DNA of 64,000 nt from Euryarchaeota archaeon UBA557 (GCA_002503285.1 DARI01000005.1:16590-80589), one strand, 5' to 3'. Positions 26,714 through 35,573 are shown, numbered from the stretch's first letter. The notes: generated by a model not told the origin, from the sequence alone. Translations and numbers: made by a program.

Positions 26714-27343
26714 ATGGAAGAAATGATAAAACATGTTTTATCAGGTAATTGTATAGTTTATCCTACAACAACACAACCTGCATTAGGATGTATTCTTGAT
26801 TCAAAGGCATTAGATAATTTATATAAAATCAAAAATAGAGATAGTTCTTTACCCCTAAGTATCGGAGTTGGGAATATTAGTCAAGCTAGATCGATAGTTA
26901 ATGTCCCTAATGACGTATTAGACATCTTACAATATTTTCCTGATGGTTCTCTAACAATAATACTGAAAGCCATTAAACCACTTGATTCACGTTTAGGAGG
27001 ATGTAAAGTAGCAATTAGATTCTTAGCTGATAAAAATGCAAAAAGGCTTTTAGAAAAAACTGGACCTTTGACTGCAACAAGTGCTAATATGAGTGGTGTG
27101 GAACCGTTATTGAATTGTAAAGAAGCAGCACACATATTGACGACTCCAGAACATAAAGTAATGGGGCACTCAGGAGAATGTTTAGATAAAATACCCAGTA
27201 CTTTGATATCATGGCACACTGTCTGTGAACCACTTGAGTCGCCGAACATTGACATATTGAGAGAAGGGATAGTGGGCTCAAAGGAGATTCTAAAATGGTG
27301 GATGAATCAGACCTCAAACAATGGAGAGACGCTGGACACGTAG
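26714..27343 (+). CDS. Threonylcarbamoyl-AMP synthase (Sua5/YrdC family)
   Basis: Makes threonylcarbamoyl-AMP from threonine, bicarbonate and ATP, the first step of t6A37 formation in ANN-decoding tRNAs. The YrdC fold is seen in VYPTTTQPALGCILDSKAL (early), the KNRDSSLPLSIGV segment (KxRxxxxPl), GSLTIILKA, VAIRFL and TGPLTATSANMSG (about 117-129). At 209 residues only the YrdC domain is present, without the C-terminal Sua5 domain. GGTGA precedes ATG 26714. The last 16 codons overlap the start of the MetAP gene by 49 bases in another frame. Confidence 0.88.
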   Translation: MEEMIKHVLSGNCIVYPTTTQPALGCILDSKALDNLYKIKNRDSSLPLSIGVGNISQARSIVNVPNDVLDILQYFPDGSLTIILKAIKPLDSRLGGCKVAIRFLADKNAKRLLEKTGPLTATSANMSGVEPLLNCKEAAHILTTPEHKVMGHSGECLDKIPSTLISWHTVCEPLESPNIDILREGIVGSKEILKWWMNQTSNNGETLDT

Positions 27344-28308
27344 CTCGTAGAACTTTAGAAGGTATCAAAGGCGAAATTGTTGAAGGAAAATCTTGGTCTG
27401 AAGTAATAGACTCTGCTGAACGTTTTATCAGGCGTCATGGGGGGCAAGCGGCTTTTCCTGTAACAATTTCTGTAAACAATATAGCAGCCCATTACACTAC
27501 AAATCATTCTCAAGATCCCATGGAAGATTGGGAAAAGGGAATGGTTTTTGAAAATGGAGACTTGGTTAAATTGGATGTTGGAGTGCATATTAAAGGAGCT
27601 ATAGCAGATAATGCAATGACAATAGAAGTTGGGTCTCAAGGGAAACATACTGATCAAATAAAGGCTGCCAAAGAAGCAAGAGATGCCGCAATTGAAAAAA
27701 TGCATCCAGGTATACCTTGGCATGAAATTGGTGCAGCTGCTGGCCAGGTTACAAAGGATGCAGGATTTGAACCGATTAGAAATCTTTGTGGACATCAAAT
27801 GGAAAGATGGAATTTACATTCAGGATTGTCGATTCCTATGTATGATTGTGGACCAAATAATCCTAGTTTCAAAGGAGTCGTAGAAAAAGGTGGTTTATAT
27901 GCCGTTGAACCTTTTAACACCACAGGAGAATCTGGAATGATTGAAAACGTTGCACCTAATAGTTCATCTAATATCCTAAGAGTTACTGGAGATGTAAAAA
28001 TTCGTAAAGCACTTAGTAAAGGGAAGTTGAAACCACTTGGGGCTACAATGGCTAGGTACATTGAAGAACGGTATCAAACACTTCCATTTGCTGAAAGATG
28101 GGCATATCCCTTATTGGAGAAGCCGTTTCCTGAGGAAAATGAGGAATCTTTGAATAAAAAATGGAATGCTTTAGTTAAAAAGTTAACTTCAATTAGATTC
28201 CTAGAAGTATATCCTGCATTAAAGGATGTTGATGGAGGTTTTGTTGGTCAGTATGAGCATACAGTATTAGTGACTGATGGGGGTCCAGAAATATTGACCA
28301 TAGCTTAA
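27295..28308 (+). CDS. map: Methionine aminopeptidase, type II
   Basis: Removes initiator methionine from nascent proteins using two metal ions. The five ligands of the pita-bread fold are visible: Asp in VKLDVGVHIKGAIADNAMT (two Asp), His in RNLCGHQMERW, Glu in GLYAVEPFNT and Glu in VGQYEHTVLV. The insertion between the His and first Glu, and the archaeal IAAHYTTNHSQDP region, place it in type II. At 337 residues it is slightly long. ATG 27295 has GGAGAT a few bases upstream, inside the Sua5 coding region, so the 49-base overlap looks real and implies coupled translation. It ends the RDD-Sua5-MetAP unit. Confidence 0.95.
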   Translation: MVDESDLKQWRDAGHVARRTLEGIKGEIVEGKSWSEVIDSAERFIRRHGGQAAFPVTISVNNIAAHYTTNHSQDPMEDWEKGMVFENGDLVKLDVGVHIKGAIADNAMTIEVGSQGKHTDQIKAAKEARDAAIEKMHPGIPWHEIGAAAGQVTKDAGFEPIRNLCGHQMERWNLHSGLSIPMYDCGPNNPSFKGVVEKGGLYAVEPFNTTGESGMIENVAPNSSSNILRVTGDVKIRKALSKGKLKPLGATMARYIEERYQTLPFAERWAYPLLEKPFPEENEESLNKKWNALVKKLTSIRFLEVYPALKDVDGGFVGQYEHTVLVTDGGPEILTIA

Positions 28309-28391
28309 AAAAATTAGTTTTAATCTAGATATATCAAAAAAATTAACTATTTTCACAAAATGATTAATTATTACCTTCTTGTATCGGCAAC

Positions 28392-28458
28392 TGTACGGGG
28401 CCGCAAGGTTCTCGCTGAGTGCATCCCATCCCCTCGCTTTTATCTCTCGCCCTGTACA
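28392..28458. ncRNA. Possible small structured RNA between convergent genes
   Basis: A GC-richer island in the 156-base gap between map and the EamA gene. Its ends form a ten-pair helix: 28392-28401 (TGTACGGGGC) with 28449-28458 (GCCCTGTACA), with one G-T pair that is allowed only on the plus strand. Inside, 28403-28408 can pair with the CCTCGC at 28432-28437, and this inner helix is better on the minus strand. On the plus strand an ACA stands three bases before CTT, reminiscent of an H/ACA guide RNA, but the ACA lies in the helix. It could equally be a shared terminator. Strand and identity are open. Confidence 0.3.
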
Positions 28459-28464
28459 CTTAAA

Positions 28465-29394
28465 TTAACTAATCTCAGATGGAGTATTTTTCCTATCTTC
28501 AACAGTTCCAAATATAGTTACAGCCATTATTGACAGTAAAACTAAGAATATTCCAATTGTTTGTTTTATTGAAGGATTCTCGGATAATAATATTACTCCC
28601 CAAATCAGTGACAATATTGGTTGAAGAAGTACTGCAAATGAAGTATGAGCTGCAGGTAATCTAGGTAATGCAAATGCTATGGCTATCCAGCCCGCAACTT
28701 GGCAAGTTAATGCTAGTATAATGATCCAACCATGCCCAGGCCATATCAATTCAAAATTAATTGGTGCAATTGAAATGGAAGAAAGTGGCATAAATCCCAA
28801 TACAAATAATCCTAAGGCTGCACCTAAAGTAGCATCCAATTGAACATTTGCTGCTGGGGCTAATTCCCTATTTGAAAACCTAAATATAACTAAGAATGTA
28901 GAATAGAATATTGCTGCAGCGATTCCAAAAATAACACCTTTTACTGGGTTTGTTCCAAAGGCATTGGCATCAGATATACCTGAAATTAAAAATAGCCCAA
29001 ATAATACAACTGGAAGAGAAAATAAAATTGCGGGATTGGGTTTTTCTCCAAATAACTTCCAAGATACTATGGTAACAATTATGACTTGTGAGTTTCCAAT
29101 AAGAGTTGCAATTCCGACACCAATAAATTTCATAGCACTAAAATATGCTAACATATCAGGTGCCATCAATAAACCAGCTGAGAAAGCAATTAACCGAGTT
29201 TTTTTAGTTCTATTATCATTTTTACTAAAAATTATTACTATTATAAACAATAATGGAAGTGCATAGAACATTCTAAAAAATGCACCAGTGACTGGATTCA
29301 CTTCAGAAAACATATAGAATATTGGGGCAAAAGATATCGCAACGGCACCCAATAGAGCAATTGACATAACCTTTCGATCGGAAATATCCGACAA
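28465..29394 (-). CDS. EamA/DMT-family transporter
   Basis: A 309-residue permease of the drug/metabolite transporter superfamily, with ten hydrophobic segments in two EamA repeats (about 11-145 and 155-295). Typical features are FAPIFYMFSEVNPVTGAFFRM near the start, IGVGIATLIGNSQVIIVTIVSW at the end of repeat 1, and FAVLLQPILSLIWGVILLSENPS in repeat 2. Substrate is unknown; relatives export amino acids or other metabolites. The start is TTG 29394 with AGGTGA six bases upstream. It follows the glutaredoxin gene after 14 bases and ends the BolA-Grx-EamA unit. Confidence 0.88.
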   Translation of the reverse strand: MSDISDRKVMSIALLGAVAISFAPIFYMFSEVNPVTGAFFRMFYALPLLFIIVIIFSKNDNRTKKTRLIAFSAGLLMAPDMLAYFSAMKFIGVGIATLIGNSQVIIVTIVSWKLFGEKPNPAILFSLPVVLFGLFLISGISDANAFGTNPVKGVIFGIAAAIFYSTFLVIFRFSNRELAPAANVQLDATLGAALGLFVLGFMPLSSISIAPINFELIWPGHGWIIILALTCQVAGWIAIAFALPRLPAAHTSFAVLLQPILSLIWGVILLSENPSIKQTIGIFLVLLSIMAVTIFGTVEDRKNTPSEIS

Positions 29395-29408
29395 AATAAA
29401 TCACCTTA

Positions 29409-29732
29409 TTATGATTTAGTTATAGAAATCATTTCTTGTAGCTCGCCACTTTCGTATAATTCCAAAGCAATGTCTGAACCGCCAATCAATTCACCATTTA
29501 TGAATATTTGAGGCATTGTGGGAAAATCCGACCAGGCGCATACGGAAGGTATTGCACGAGGATCGGTTAGAATATTCACGCTTGCGTAAGGTTGTTCTAA
29601 TTTATTTAGAACTGAAGCAGCACGATTGCTAAATCCGCAACGAGGTTCTTCTGGCGTTCCCTTCATAAAAAGAACAATACTATTTTTATCCACTATGTCT
29701 TGTAATTCTTCCGGCGTCCAATTAAAATTCAT
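29409..29732 (-). CDS. grxD: Monothiol glutaredoxin (Grx4/GrxD family, CGFS)
   Basis: A 107-residue monothiol glutaredoxin. The CGFS active site is in PRCGFSNRAASVL (about residues 32-35), preceded by the FMKGTPEEP segment that defines this class; SDFPTMPQIFINGELIGGSDI provides the cis-Pro and glutathione-binding GGSD. Proteins of this class bind a bridging [2Fe-2S] cluster with glutathione and carry clusters or sense iron together with BolA. The BolA gene lies 11 bases upstream, so the two known partners are adjacent. GGAG stands before ATG 29732. Confidence 0.93.
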   Translation of the reverse strand: MNFNWTPEELQDIVDKNSIVLFMKGTPEEPRCGFSNRAASVLNKLEQPYASVNILTDPRAIPSVCAWSDFPTMPQIFINGELIGGSDIALELYESGELQEMISITKS

Positions 29733-29743
29733 TTTATTTACTC

Positions 29744-30061
29744 CTATTTTTCCCTTCTTATATGAACTCCGAAGAATTCTACCTCGGCGCCATGGGGGTC
29801 AAAGGCGGTTTCCCCACTTTTCTTTGCTTGGTCAAATGTCATGCACTTTAAATCTAAAGCATGTACTATATTCTGAGTAATAAATTGTTTGAAATGATTT
29901 AAAATTGGACGTTGTCGTTGTAACGGCCTAATACCTTCATATTGGTTAGAAATAACTCTGACGTGAAAGTGATCTCCGCTTTTATGTAAATCTGTGACAG
30001 AAACATCTGCATTGGGAACAACCTTGAGAACTTCATCAACAACCCATTGTTCGGTTACCAT
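29744..30061 (-). CDS. bolA: BolA-family protein
   Basis: A 105-residue BolA protein. Family marks are VTDLHKSGDHFHVRVISNQYEG (about 22-43; the HFHV His is a cluster ligand candidate), RPLQRQRPI (about 46-54) and IVHALDLKCMTFDQAKK (about 64-80, the conserved IHAL-K-T motif with the second candidate His). BolA proteins form a [2Fe-2S] heterodimer with monothiol glutaredoxins. It is the first gene of a BolA-Grx-EamA unit with gaps of 11 and 14 bases. No clear ribosome site precedes ATG 30061, so it may be leaderless. Such a pair is known widely in bacteria and eukaryotes and is uncommon in archaea. Confidence 0.88.
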   Translation of the reverse strand: MVTEQWVVDEVLKVVPNADVSVTDLHKSGDHFHVRVISNQYEGIRPLQRQRPILNHFKQFITQNIVHALDLKCMTFDQAKKSGETAFDPHGAEVEFFGVHIRREK

Positions 30062-30107
30062 TGTATGCTACAACAGGAGGTCACTATTGAATTCTTGGTG
30101 TAGAAAT

Positions 30108-30788
30108 TTATTTATTGATGGCTGCATGTATAGAATTAAGATTTGCTTTGATTGTCCCCTGGTCATTTATCAATCCTGATCCAACTACTGCTATATCTAT
30201 CCCCCAATCAGAAACTATTGCTGCATTATGATTTTTTATACCCCCATCAATCATCAGTTTTGTTTCATAACCTCCTGAAGATATTTGATTATCTATGGCA
30301 TTTCTAAGATAACGTACTTTGCCTTCAACTTCATCCATAAATGATTGCCCGCCTTTGCCTGGAACTACTGACATAACCAGAATTAAATCTAAATTAGGAA
30401 GTAAATGAATTATTTCAGAAGGTTCGGTATTAGGATTAATTACGCAACCTACCTGTATGCCATAACCGTGTATATCAGTTATTAATTTTTCAAAATTTTC
30501 AACTGCTTCAAAGTGTGCTATAATCATATTTACGCCTGCCTTCGCATATTGCTCCCATGTTTCTTCTGCATTATTTATCATTAAATGGCAATCAATAAAT
30601 ATATTTGGACCCAATCTATCTCTGACAGTACGAATTAGTGCTGGGCCGAATGTTATGGTACGGTTAATTACCCAGTTACCATCCATAACATCCATATGAA
30701 TCCATTTTATTCCTGCTTCTACAGCTTCATCTAAAGTTTTACCAAGTTCACAAAAGTTTGCAGTGAGAATGCTAGGAGTAATTTCCAT
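30108..30788 (-). CDS. rpe: Ribulose-phosphate 3-epimerase
   Basis: TIM-barrel enzyme interconverting ribulose 5-phosphate and xylulose 5-phosphate. At 226 residues it has normal length. Motifs: SILTANFCELGKTLDEA, WIHMDVMDGNWV (metal and catalytic Asp), FIDCHLMI, VGCVINPNTEPSE, LVMSVVPGKGGQSFM (phosphate region) and LMIDGGIKNHN (second catalytic Asp). It stands alone on the minus strand and is divergent from thioredoxin with about 120 bases between. Few archaea have Rpe; here it implies a partial non-oxidative pentose phosphate pathway. Confidence 0.94.
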   Translation of the reverse strand: MEITPSILTANFCELGKTLDEAVEAGIKWIHMDVMDGNWVINRTITFGPALIRTVRDRLGPNIFIDCHLMINNAEETWEQYAKAGVNMIIAHFEAVENFEKLITDIHGYGIQVGCVINPNTEPSEIIHLLPNLDLILVMSVVPGKGGQSFMDEVEGKVRYLRNAIDNQISSGGYETKLMIDGGIKNHNAAIVSDWGIDIAVVGSGLINDQGTIKANLNSIHAAINK

Positions 30789-30900
30789 AATAATGGCCTC
30801 TATTATATACTATGCAATAGATGGCGGTAAATGAATTTGACTAATTATACTTGATTTCAAGACACATGTTGATACGTTATCAATGCCTCGTGTGTAATAC

Positions 30901-30906
30901 AGGTGA
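30901..30906 (+). promoter_or_regulatory. Ribosome binding site deciding the thioredoxin start
   Basis: AGGTGA four bases before ATG 30911. It supports the short thioredoxin (MGQVIEV) over upstream in-frame TTG or ATG codons at 30851 and 30866. Confidence 0.6.
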
Positions 30907-30910
30907 AAGA

Positions 30911-31228
30911 ATGGGCCAAGTTATTGAAGTAAACGATGCAGATTTTGATATGATTACGAATGGTAATGAATGGGTATTAGTTGATTTCTGGGCTCCTTGG
31001 TGTGGACCTTGTAAGATGATTGCCCCTGTATTGTCAGAAATTGCACAACAACGTGACATTACAATAGCAAAAGTAAATACTGACACAAATACATTAACAC
31101 CAGGAAAATATGGAGTCAGGGGCATTCCGAATCTGTTATTATTTCACAACGGGAAAGTAGTAGAGCAAATGACTGGTGCAATGCCTAAACCTGCTATGGA
31201 TACTTGGTTAGATCGGCATATGTCTTAA
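30911..31228 (+). CDS. trxA: Thioredoxin
   Basis: Small thiol-disulfide reductant, about 105 residues from the chosen start. The active site WCGPC is in VDFWAPWCGPCKMIAPVL; cis-Pro is in VRGIPNLLLFHNGK; the C-terminal helix ends DTWLDRHMS. The frame is open upstream to TTG 30851, but AGGTGA and the typical thioredoxin N-terminus argue for ATG 30911. Its last 21 bases overlap the end of the convergent regulator gene. Confidence 0.95.
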   Translation: MGQVIEVNDADFDMITNGNEWVLVDFWAPWCGPCKMIAPVLSEIAQQRDITIAKVNTDTNTLTPGKYGVRGIPNLLLFHNGKVVEQMTGAMPKPAMDTWLDRHMS

Positions 31229-32797
31229 TCTAGCATTCTTTAATTTCTTTAACCTAATTTCGTTTGTGACTCCCACTTCCCTAAGTAATCTTGACCTTAG
31301 GGCTTCATGTATCCACATTCCTTCACTAAGTTCGAGCATCAATCCTCGCTCAATAATTTGAGTAGGGGGTTTTCCACTAAAGTCTGCTGCATCTGCTAGA
31401 ATCTTCCAAGGAACTGGTCGATCAGATACCGCAAGAAGGGCCAAAATTTCTCTATGATCATTTGGCAATACATTCAGGATTTCTTCGTCCAAAAATCTCA
31501 ACCAATCATCATGTAATATTTGACCATATAATTCTAATAATTCCAAAGCAAGAGGATGCCCGCCTGTAGCCTGATATATTTCCGCTATAGGGGCATTTTT
31601 TGATAATGGTAATGAATTGAGCCAAATAGTTATTTCTTCAACAGAAAGTCCTGAAAGTGTAAATTCACTCACACGATTACGAGTATGTACATCTCTACGA
31701 TCATAAAAACTTAAATTTTTTCTAGATATCATCAAGAGTCGGATATTTGTATCTTCAGCAATTTGTAATAGCATTCCAAAAAAGTTCTGCCCGGAAGAAT
31801 CAATATTATGTACATCATCTAAAATTATAAGGATTTCATTAATATTATCCTTTCTTAGGCCTTTTTTATCCAATAAATGGGCTGTAACTCTACGCCTGTA
31901 TAAATCTAAATTAAAATCCATTCCTGATTTAAGAGGTATTGTCTCTAAGACGCCATACGGATCCTGTGATTTACCTGGTGAACGTATACCAAAGCGATGC
32001 AATATACTAGTTGCTATTCCAAGTGTTGTGTCCCAAGGCTGGCAAGGATAATACATAATTTCTGTTTCTGGGTTATTTTTTAAAACATCATCAATCCAAA
32101 ACGAAACTAAAGTAGTTTTACCACAACCCGCTATACCTGATAGAACAAATAAAGGAGTTTTGGATTTATACCATTTACTTATTCCATCTTTTTCAAGTTT
32201 TCGCCCATGGACAGTTCGAGTATCAGGGGGACGAGTATGATATGTTGAATGAGCTCCAGATAACATACTAATTGAGCCAGGTTTTATATTTTCATCTGAA
32301 TTAATTATTGTCCCAAATCTAATGTCTCCAAAATTAAGAACACCTTCATGTTGTGCATGCATTAAGATTTGTAGTAGCGTAAGATTTGCTTTTAGGTTCA
32401 AAGATGCTTCATCTGCCCTTATTTCAAGCAAATTATTATCCCTTCCCCTAAGTAATACTTTTGTTGATCGAAGTTGAGACATCTTCTCAGAAATTGCATG
32501 CCGCCCATCATCAGATAATTGCCATGTTTTTTGCCTTCGATCATCTCCTCTTATTGATCTCGTATGTTCGGTTGCCCATCCTTCAGAAATAATATCTCTC
32601 ATTGATCTAGATACATTTGGTGGATGTAATGCACAAACTTCTGCTATTCCAGGTCTTGTTATTTCATATGTTACTAAATAATGATCAGCTTGATGATCTT
32701 GTTCCCATAAATGAAGTAAAATTCTATCTGTTACAGAAATGTTGACGCGGGCATCACTAGTGACCATTGATTTACGCGAATCATAGTCTATCATCAA
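31208..32797 (-). CDS. Winged-helix NTPase, STAND-like transcription regulator
   Basis: A 529-residue protein with an N-terminal winged helix-turn-helix (about 18-110; TRPGIAEVCALHPPNVSRSM is the recognition region and the segment to MSQLRSTKVLLRG follows), a linker (about 115-205), then an NTPase. Walker A is LSGIAGCGKTTL (about 217-228) and Walker B is ILIILDDVHNID (about 325-336). A segment LLMISRKNLSFYDRR could be sensor 1, and a helical C-terminal part with TGGHPLALELLELYG is typical of AP/STAND ATPases such as MalT relatives. It probably switches transcription in response to a ligand. No target is evident. ATG 32797 is used; ATG at residue 11 (MVTSDAR) is an alternative. Confidence 0.75.
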   Translation of the reverse strand: MMIDYDSRKSMVTSDARVNISVTDRILLHLWEQDHQADHYLVTYEITRPGIAEVCALHPPNVSRSMRDIISEGWATEHTRSIRGDDRRQKTWQLSDDGRHAISEKMSQLRSTKVLLRGRDNNLLEIRADEASLNLKANLTLLQILMHAQHEGVLNFGDIRFGTIINSDENIKPGSISMLSGAHSTYHTRPPDTRTVHGRKLEKDGISKWYKSKTPLFVLSGIAGCGKTTLVSFWIDDVLKNNPETEIMYYPCQPWDTTLGIATSILHRFGIRSPGKSQDPYGVLETIPLKSGMDFNLDLYRRRVTAHLLDKKGLRKDNINEILIILDDVHNIDSSGQNFFGMLLQIAEDTNIRLLMISRKNLSFYDRRDVHTRNRVSEFTLSGLSVEEITIWLNSLPLSKNAPIAEIYQATGGHPLALELLELYGQILHDDWLRFLDEEILNVLPNDHREILALLAVSDRPVPWKILADAADFSGKPPTQIIERGLMLELSEGMWIHEALRSRLLREVGVTNEIRLKKLKNARLRHMPI

Positions 32798-32900
32798 TAG
32801 TTCGGAAATTTGATTCTATTTTGAAAGAAGGTGTTTAATTAAGTCAATAAATTAAGACTCTATCCGTAACCTATGTGTCTTAGGACAATCTCGGAGGTTC

Positions 32901-34397
32901 GTGTCTGCTTACTCAGAATTGATGGATAAGATGAAAGAGATTGATTTAATTGAACAAATTGGTGGATTATTAAGCTGGGATCAGGAAGTGATGATGCCTC
33001 CGAATGCTTCGACTTTGAGGGCGGAACAATTAGCATGGCTATCTTCTAGTGGTCATCTTAAAATGACGGATTTACGAATTGGTGAGCTCTTAATGGAGTT
33101 GGAGAATAATGAGAAATTAAATGAAGTTCAATCTGGTAATCTAAGATTAATCAGAAAATCATATGATAAAGCAACAAAATTACCTACTAAATTTGTAATT
33201 GAGATGGCAAAACATAGATCTAAGTCCATGGTAACATGGACTGAGGCACGTGCAAAAAATGATTTTTCAATATTTAGAGATGACTTGAAGAAAATGATAG
33301 ATTTAGTTAGGCAAGAGGCGGATTATTTAGGATATGAAGAATTGCGATATGATGCTTTACTTGACAATTATGAATCTGGCCTCACTGTATCTAGATTAGA
33401 CCCCTTATTTACTAACTTAAGAGAAAGTGTTGCTCCACTGATTAAATCAGTGATGGACAGCGGTAAGAGGCCTATTATGGAATGGGTTGAAAGGAGTACT
33501 TGGATTCAACAAGGGCAAGAATTCCTAAGTCAAAAAGTCTCTGAGTCAATAGGTTTTAATTTTGATGCTGGTAGAAGAGATGCTTCTACACATCCATTTT
33601 GCGGAGGGCCTAATCCTGATGATGTACGATGGACAACTAGATACTCAGCGACTGAACCGTTTGGTTCTCTCTATGGTTCAATGCATGAAACAGGGCATGG
33701 ACTATACGAACAAGGGAGGCCAAGAGCATTAGATTTTCAGCCAGCAGGAAAGGCAAATGGCCTTGGAATTCATGAAAGTCAGAGTAGGTTATGGGAAAAT
33801 CAGATTGGTAGATCTTTGGCATTTTGCGAATGGTCGCTACCATTGTGGGCAGAAAGTTTTCCTGATAATATGATAGATGTTACTCCAGAAGATCTTTGGC
33901 GTTCTGTCAATTTAATAGAGCCTAGTTTAATTCGAGTTGAAGCTGACGAAGCAACCTATAATCTCCACATAATGATAAGATATGAAATAGAAAAGATGTT
34001 GATCAGTGGAGATATAGAAGTTGATGATTTACCAAAAGTATGGAATAATATGTATGAAGAATTTTTAGGCGTTATTCCACCTAATGATACATTAGGAGTA
34101 TTGCAAGATGTTCATTGGTCAATGGGTGCATTTGGTTATTTCCCAACTTATACGTTGGGCAATTTGTATTCTGCTCAACTTTTAACTACTGCAAGGAAAG
34201 ACTTGGGGGATTTAGAAAGTCAAATTAAAGAAGGAGATTTTTTACCATTATTAGATTGGATGAGAGAAAATATACATTCCAGGGGAAGTATTCTGGAACC
34301 AGCTTTACTGATCGAAGAAGCCACCGGTTCACCACCATCGTCTGATGAATTTATAGATTATTTAAAAAATAAGATAAAAGATCTGTATGAAATATAA
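32901..34397 (+). CDS. Carboxypeptidase Taq (M32 metallopeptidase)
   Basis: Zinc carboxypeptidase of family M32, 498 residues, the usual length. The HExxH motif is HETGHGLYEQG (about 262-272); the third ligand is probably the Glu of GIHESQSRLWENQIGRS (about 290-306). Other M32 features are the N-terminal LLSWDQEVMMPP and HPFCGGPNPDDVRWTTRY. It releases C-terminal residues with broad specificity and probably works on peptides in the cytoplasm, as no signal peptide is seen. The start is GTG 32901 right after GGAGG, with unusually short spacing. The next gene lies 23 bases downstream. Confidence 0.94.
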   Translation: MSAYSELMDKMKEIDLIEQIGGLLSWDQEVMMPPNASTLRAEQLAWLSSSGHLKMTDLRIGELLMELENNEKLNEVQSGNLRLIRKSYDKATKLPTKFVIEMAKHRSKSMVTWTEARAKNDFSIFRDDLKKMIDLVRQEADYLGYEELRYDALLDNYESGLTVSRLDPLFTNLRESVAPLIKSVMDSGKRPIMEWVERSTWIQQGQEFLSQKVSESIGFNFDAGRRDASTHPFCGGPNPDDVRWTTRYSATEPFGSLYGSMHETGHGLYEQGRPRALDFQPAGKANGLGIHESQSRLWENQIGRSLAFCEWSLPLWAESFPDNMIDVTPEDLWRSVNLIEPSLIRVEADEATYNLHIMIRYEIEKMLISGDIEVDDLPKVWNNMYEEFLGVIPPNDTLGVLQDVHWSMGAFGYFPTYTLGNLYSAQLLTTARKDLGDLESQIKEGDFLPLLDWMRENIHSRGSILEPALLIEEATGSPPSSDEFIDYLKNKIKDLYEI

Positions 34398-34420
34398 ATT
34401 TAACATATGGGGCCAATGTT

Positions 34421-35497
34421 ATGGAATATATGAGATTAGAGGATATCACTTCATTTGTACGTAATTTGAATAGCGAATGTACAGTAATTAGTAATCATGA
34501 CGATTATCTCATAGTCGGTTCAAAAGAAGGATTATTGATTTGTTGGTCTATAAATTCAGGAATTGAGAAGTGGAGGAATAAGTTTGAAGGCCCATGTTCA
34601 GAATTAATTATTTTTGAAAAAAAAGTATATTTGACTGAAGAAGGCAATGTGCACTCAATTGATTTGTTAAAAGGAAAAATTTTATGGAGTTTAAAATTGG
34701 AAGGTCTGAGTGATTTTATCCAAGTTAATGATGGCGACATCTGGGTTAGTTCCTCAATATATGACCTGCATATTTCTGACTATTCTGAATCAATAATATG
34801 GCATTTAGATCAAAATGGAAAAATTTTAGAAAAGTGGATTATAGAAGGTAAACCGTGGTTTTTCTGTTCAACAACGTATGGAGTATGCGTAGGACTTAGT
34901 AGACCCAAATGCGGATATGGGAAAATTATACCAGGTAAAGAAGTAGAATACGTATCATTGAAAAATAAAAATCCAATTACAACAGGATTTAAAAAAGATC
35001 AAATTATTTATCTCGGACATAGTAATGGATTGATTACAATATTAGACAAAGATGAAATTCAAGAAGTAAAAATAGGAGATTCTTCGGTAAAGGCAATAGA
35101 AATTATGAGAGATATGGTTATTGGATTGGAATCTGGAATGATATACTCTAAAGAAAATAATTGGGAGTATAATGCTAATGGGATTATAGATAAAATCGTC
35201 AATGGCCTATTGATTGGGGGCATTGATTGTTTATGGGCCTCGACTTGGGCAAAAAATTCCAAAATTAGCATAATTGATGTTGAATCAGGGGCATTAAAAT
35301 ATAATATAAAACATAATTCAAGAATAAGAGAAATGAAAAGTAATGGCGAAATTTTAGTCCTTGGCGATTTAGAAGGTAAAATTTTCTTAATAGAAGAAAA
35401 GGTATTGAATCGTCGCTTGAAATCCTCAAATAAATTAGTAGTAAATGATGAAAAGAGGTCACTGCTCAAAGAGAGAATAAGAAAACTTCGTGATTAA
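34421..35497 (+). CDS. Beta-propeller (PQQ/WD-like) repeat protein
   Basis: A 358-residue protein made of repeated four-stranded units, consistent with a seven- or eight-bladed propeller: DDYLIVGSKEGLLICWSINSG near the start, KKVYLTEEGNVHSIDLLKG, IIYLGHSNGLITILDKDE, DMVIGLESGMIYS and GEILVLGDLEGKIFLIEE. The repeats resemble PQQ-binding-like or WD repeats. There is no signal peptide and no catalytic motif, so it is likely cytoplasmic and used for binding. The last 30 residues are basic and helical. It is 23 bases after the carboxypeptidase gene and likely co-transcribed. It is the last protein gene before the RNA region. Confidence 0.65.
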   Translation: MEYMRLEDITSFVRNLNSECTVISNHDDYLIVGSKEGLLICWSINSGIEKWRNKFEGPCSELIIFEKKVYLTEEGNVHSIDLLKGKILWSLKLEGLSDFIQVNDGDIWVSSSIYDLHISDYSESIIWHLDQNGKILEKWIIEGKPWFFCSTTYGVCVGLSRPKCGYGKIIPGKEVEYVSLKNKNPITTGFKKDQIIYLGHSNGLITILDKDEIQEVKIGDSSVKAIEIMRDMVIGLESGMIYSKENNWEYNANGIIDKIVNGLLIGGIDCLWASTWAKNSKISIIDVESGALKYNIKHNSRIREMKSNGEILVLGDLEGKIFLIEEKVLNRRLKSSNKLVVNDEKRSLLKERIRKLRD

Positions 35498-35507
35498 AAA
35501 TTTTCAG

Positions 35508-35539
35508 TGGAAATTGACGTAAATGGAGGGTCATTTCCA
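35508..35539. repeat. Inverted repeat just after the propeller gene
   Basis: 35508-35518 (TGGAAATTGAC) pairs with 35530-35539 (GTCATTTCCA) apart from one bulged T, giving a ten-pair stem with an 11-base loop. It begins 11 bases after the stop codon. It could end the upstream transcript, although no T run follows, or mark the upstream edge of the RNA gene. Confidence 0.45.
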
Positions 35540-35566
35540 GTGTACTGCGGCTTTATTGCCGAAACA

Positions 35567-35573
35567 TTTAAAA
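35567..35573 (+). promoter_or_regulatory. TATA-like box before the structured RNA region
   Basis: TTTAAAA preceded by the purine-rich GAAACA. An archaeal start site lies about 22-28 bases downstream, so transcription would begin near 35595. It is the only TATA-like match in the 70 bases before the structured region. Confidence 0.4.

Noticed and set aside
28392..28458. 5S rRNA or tRNA
   Set aside because: CATCCCATCCC recalls a 5S loop, but the rest of the 5S pattern is absent, and there is no T-loop or acceptor geometry for a tRNA.
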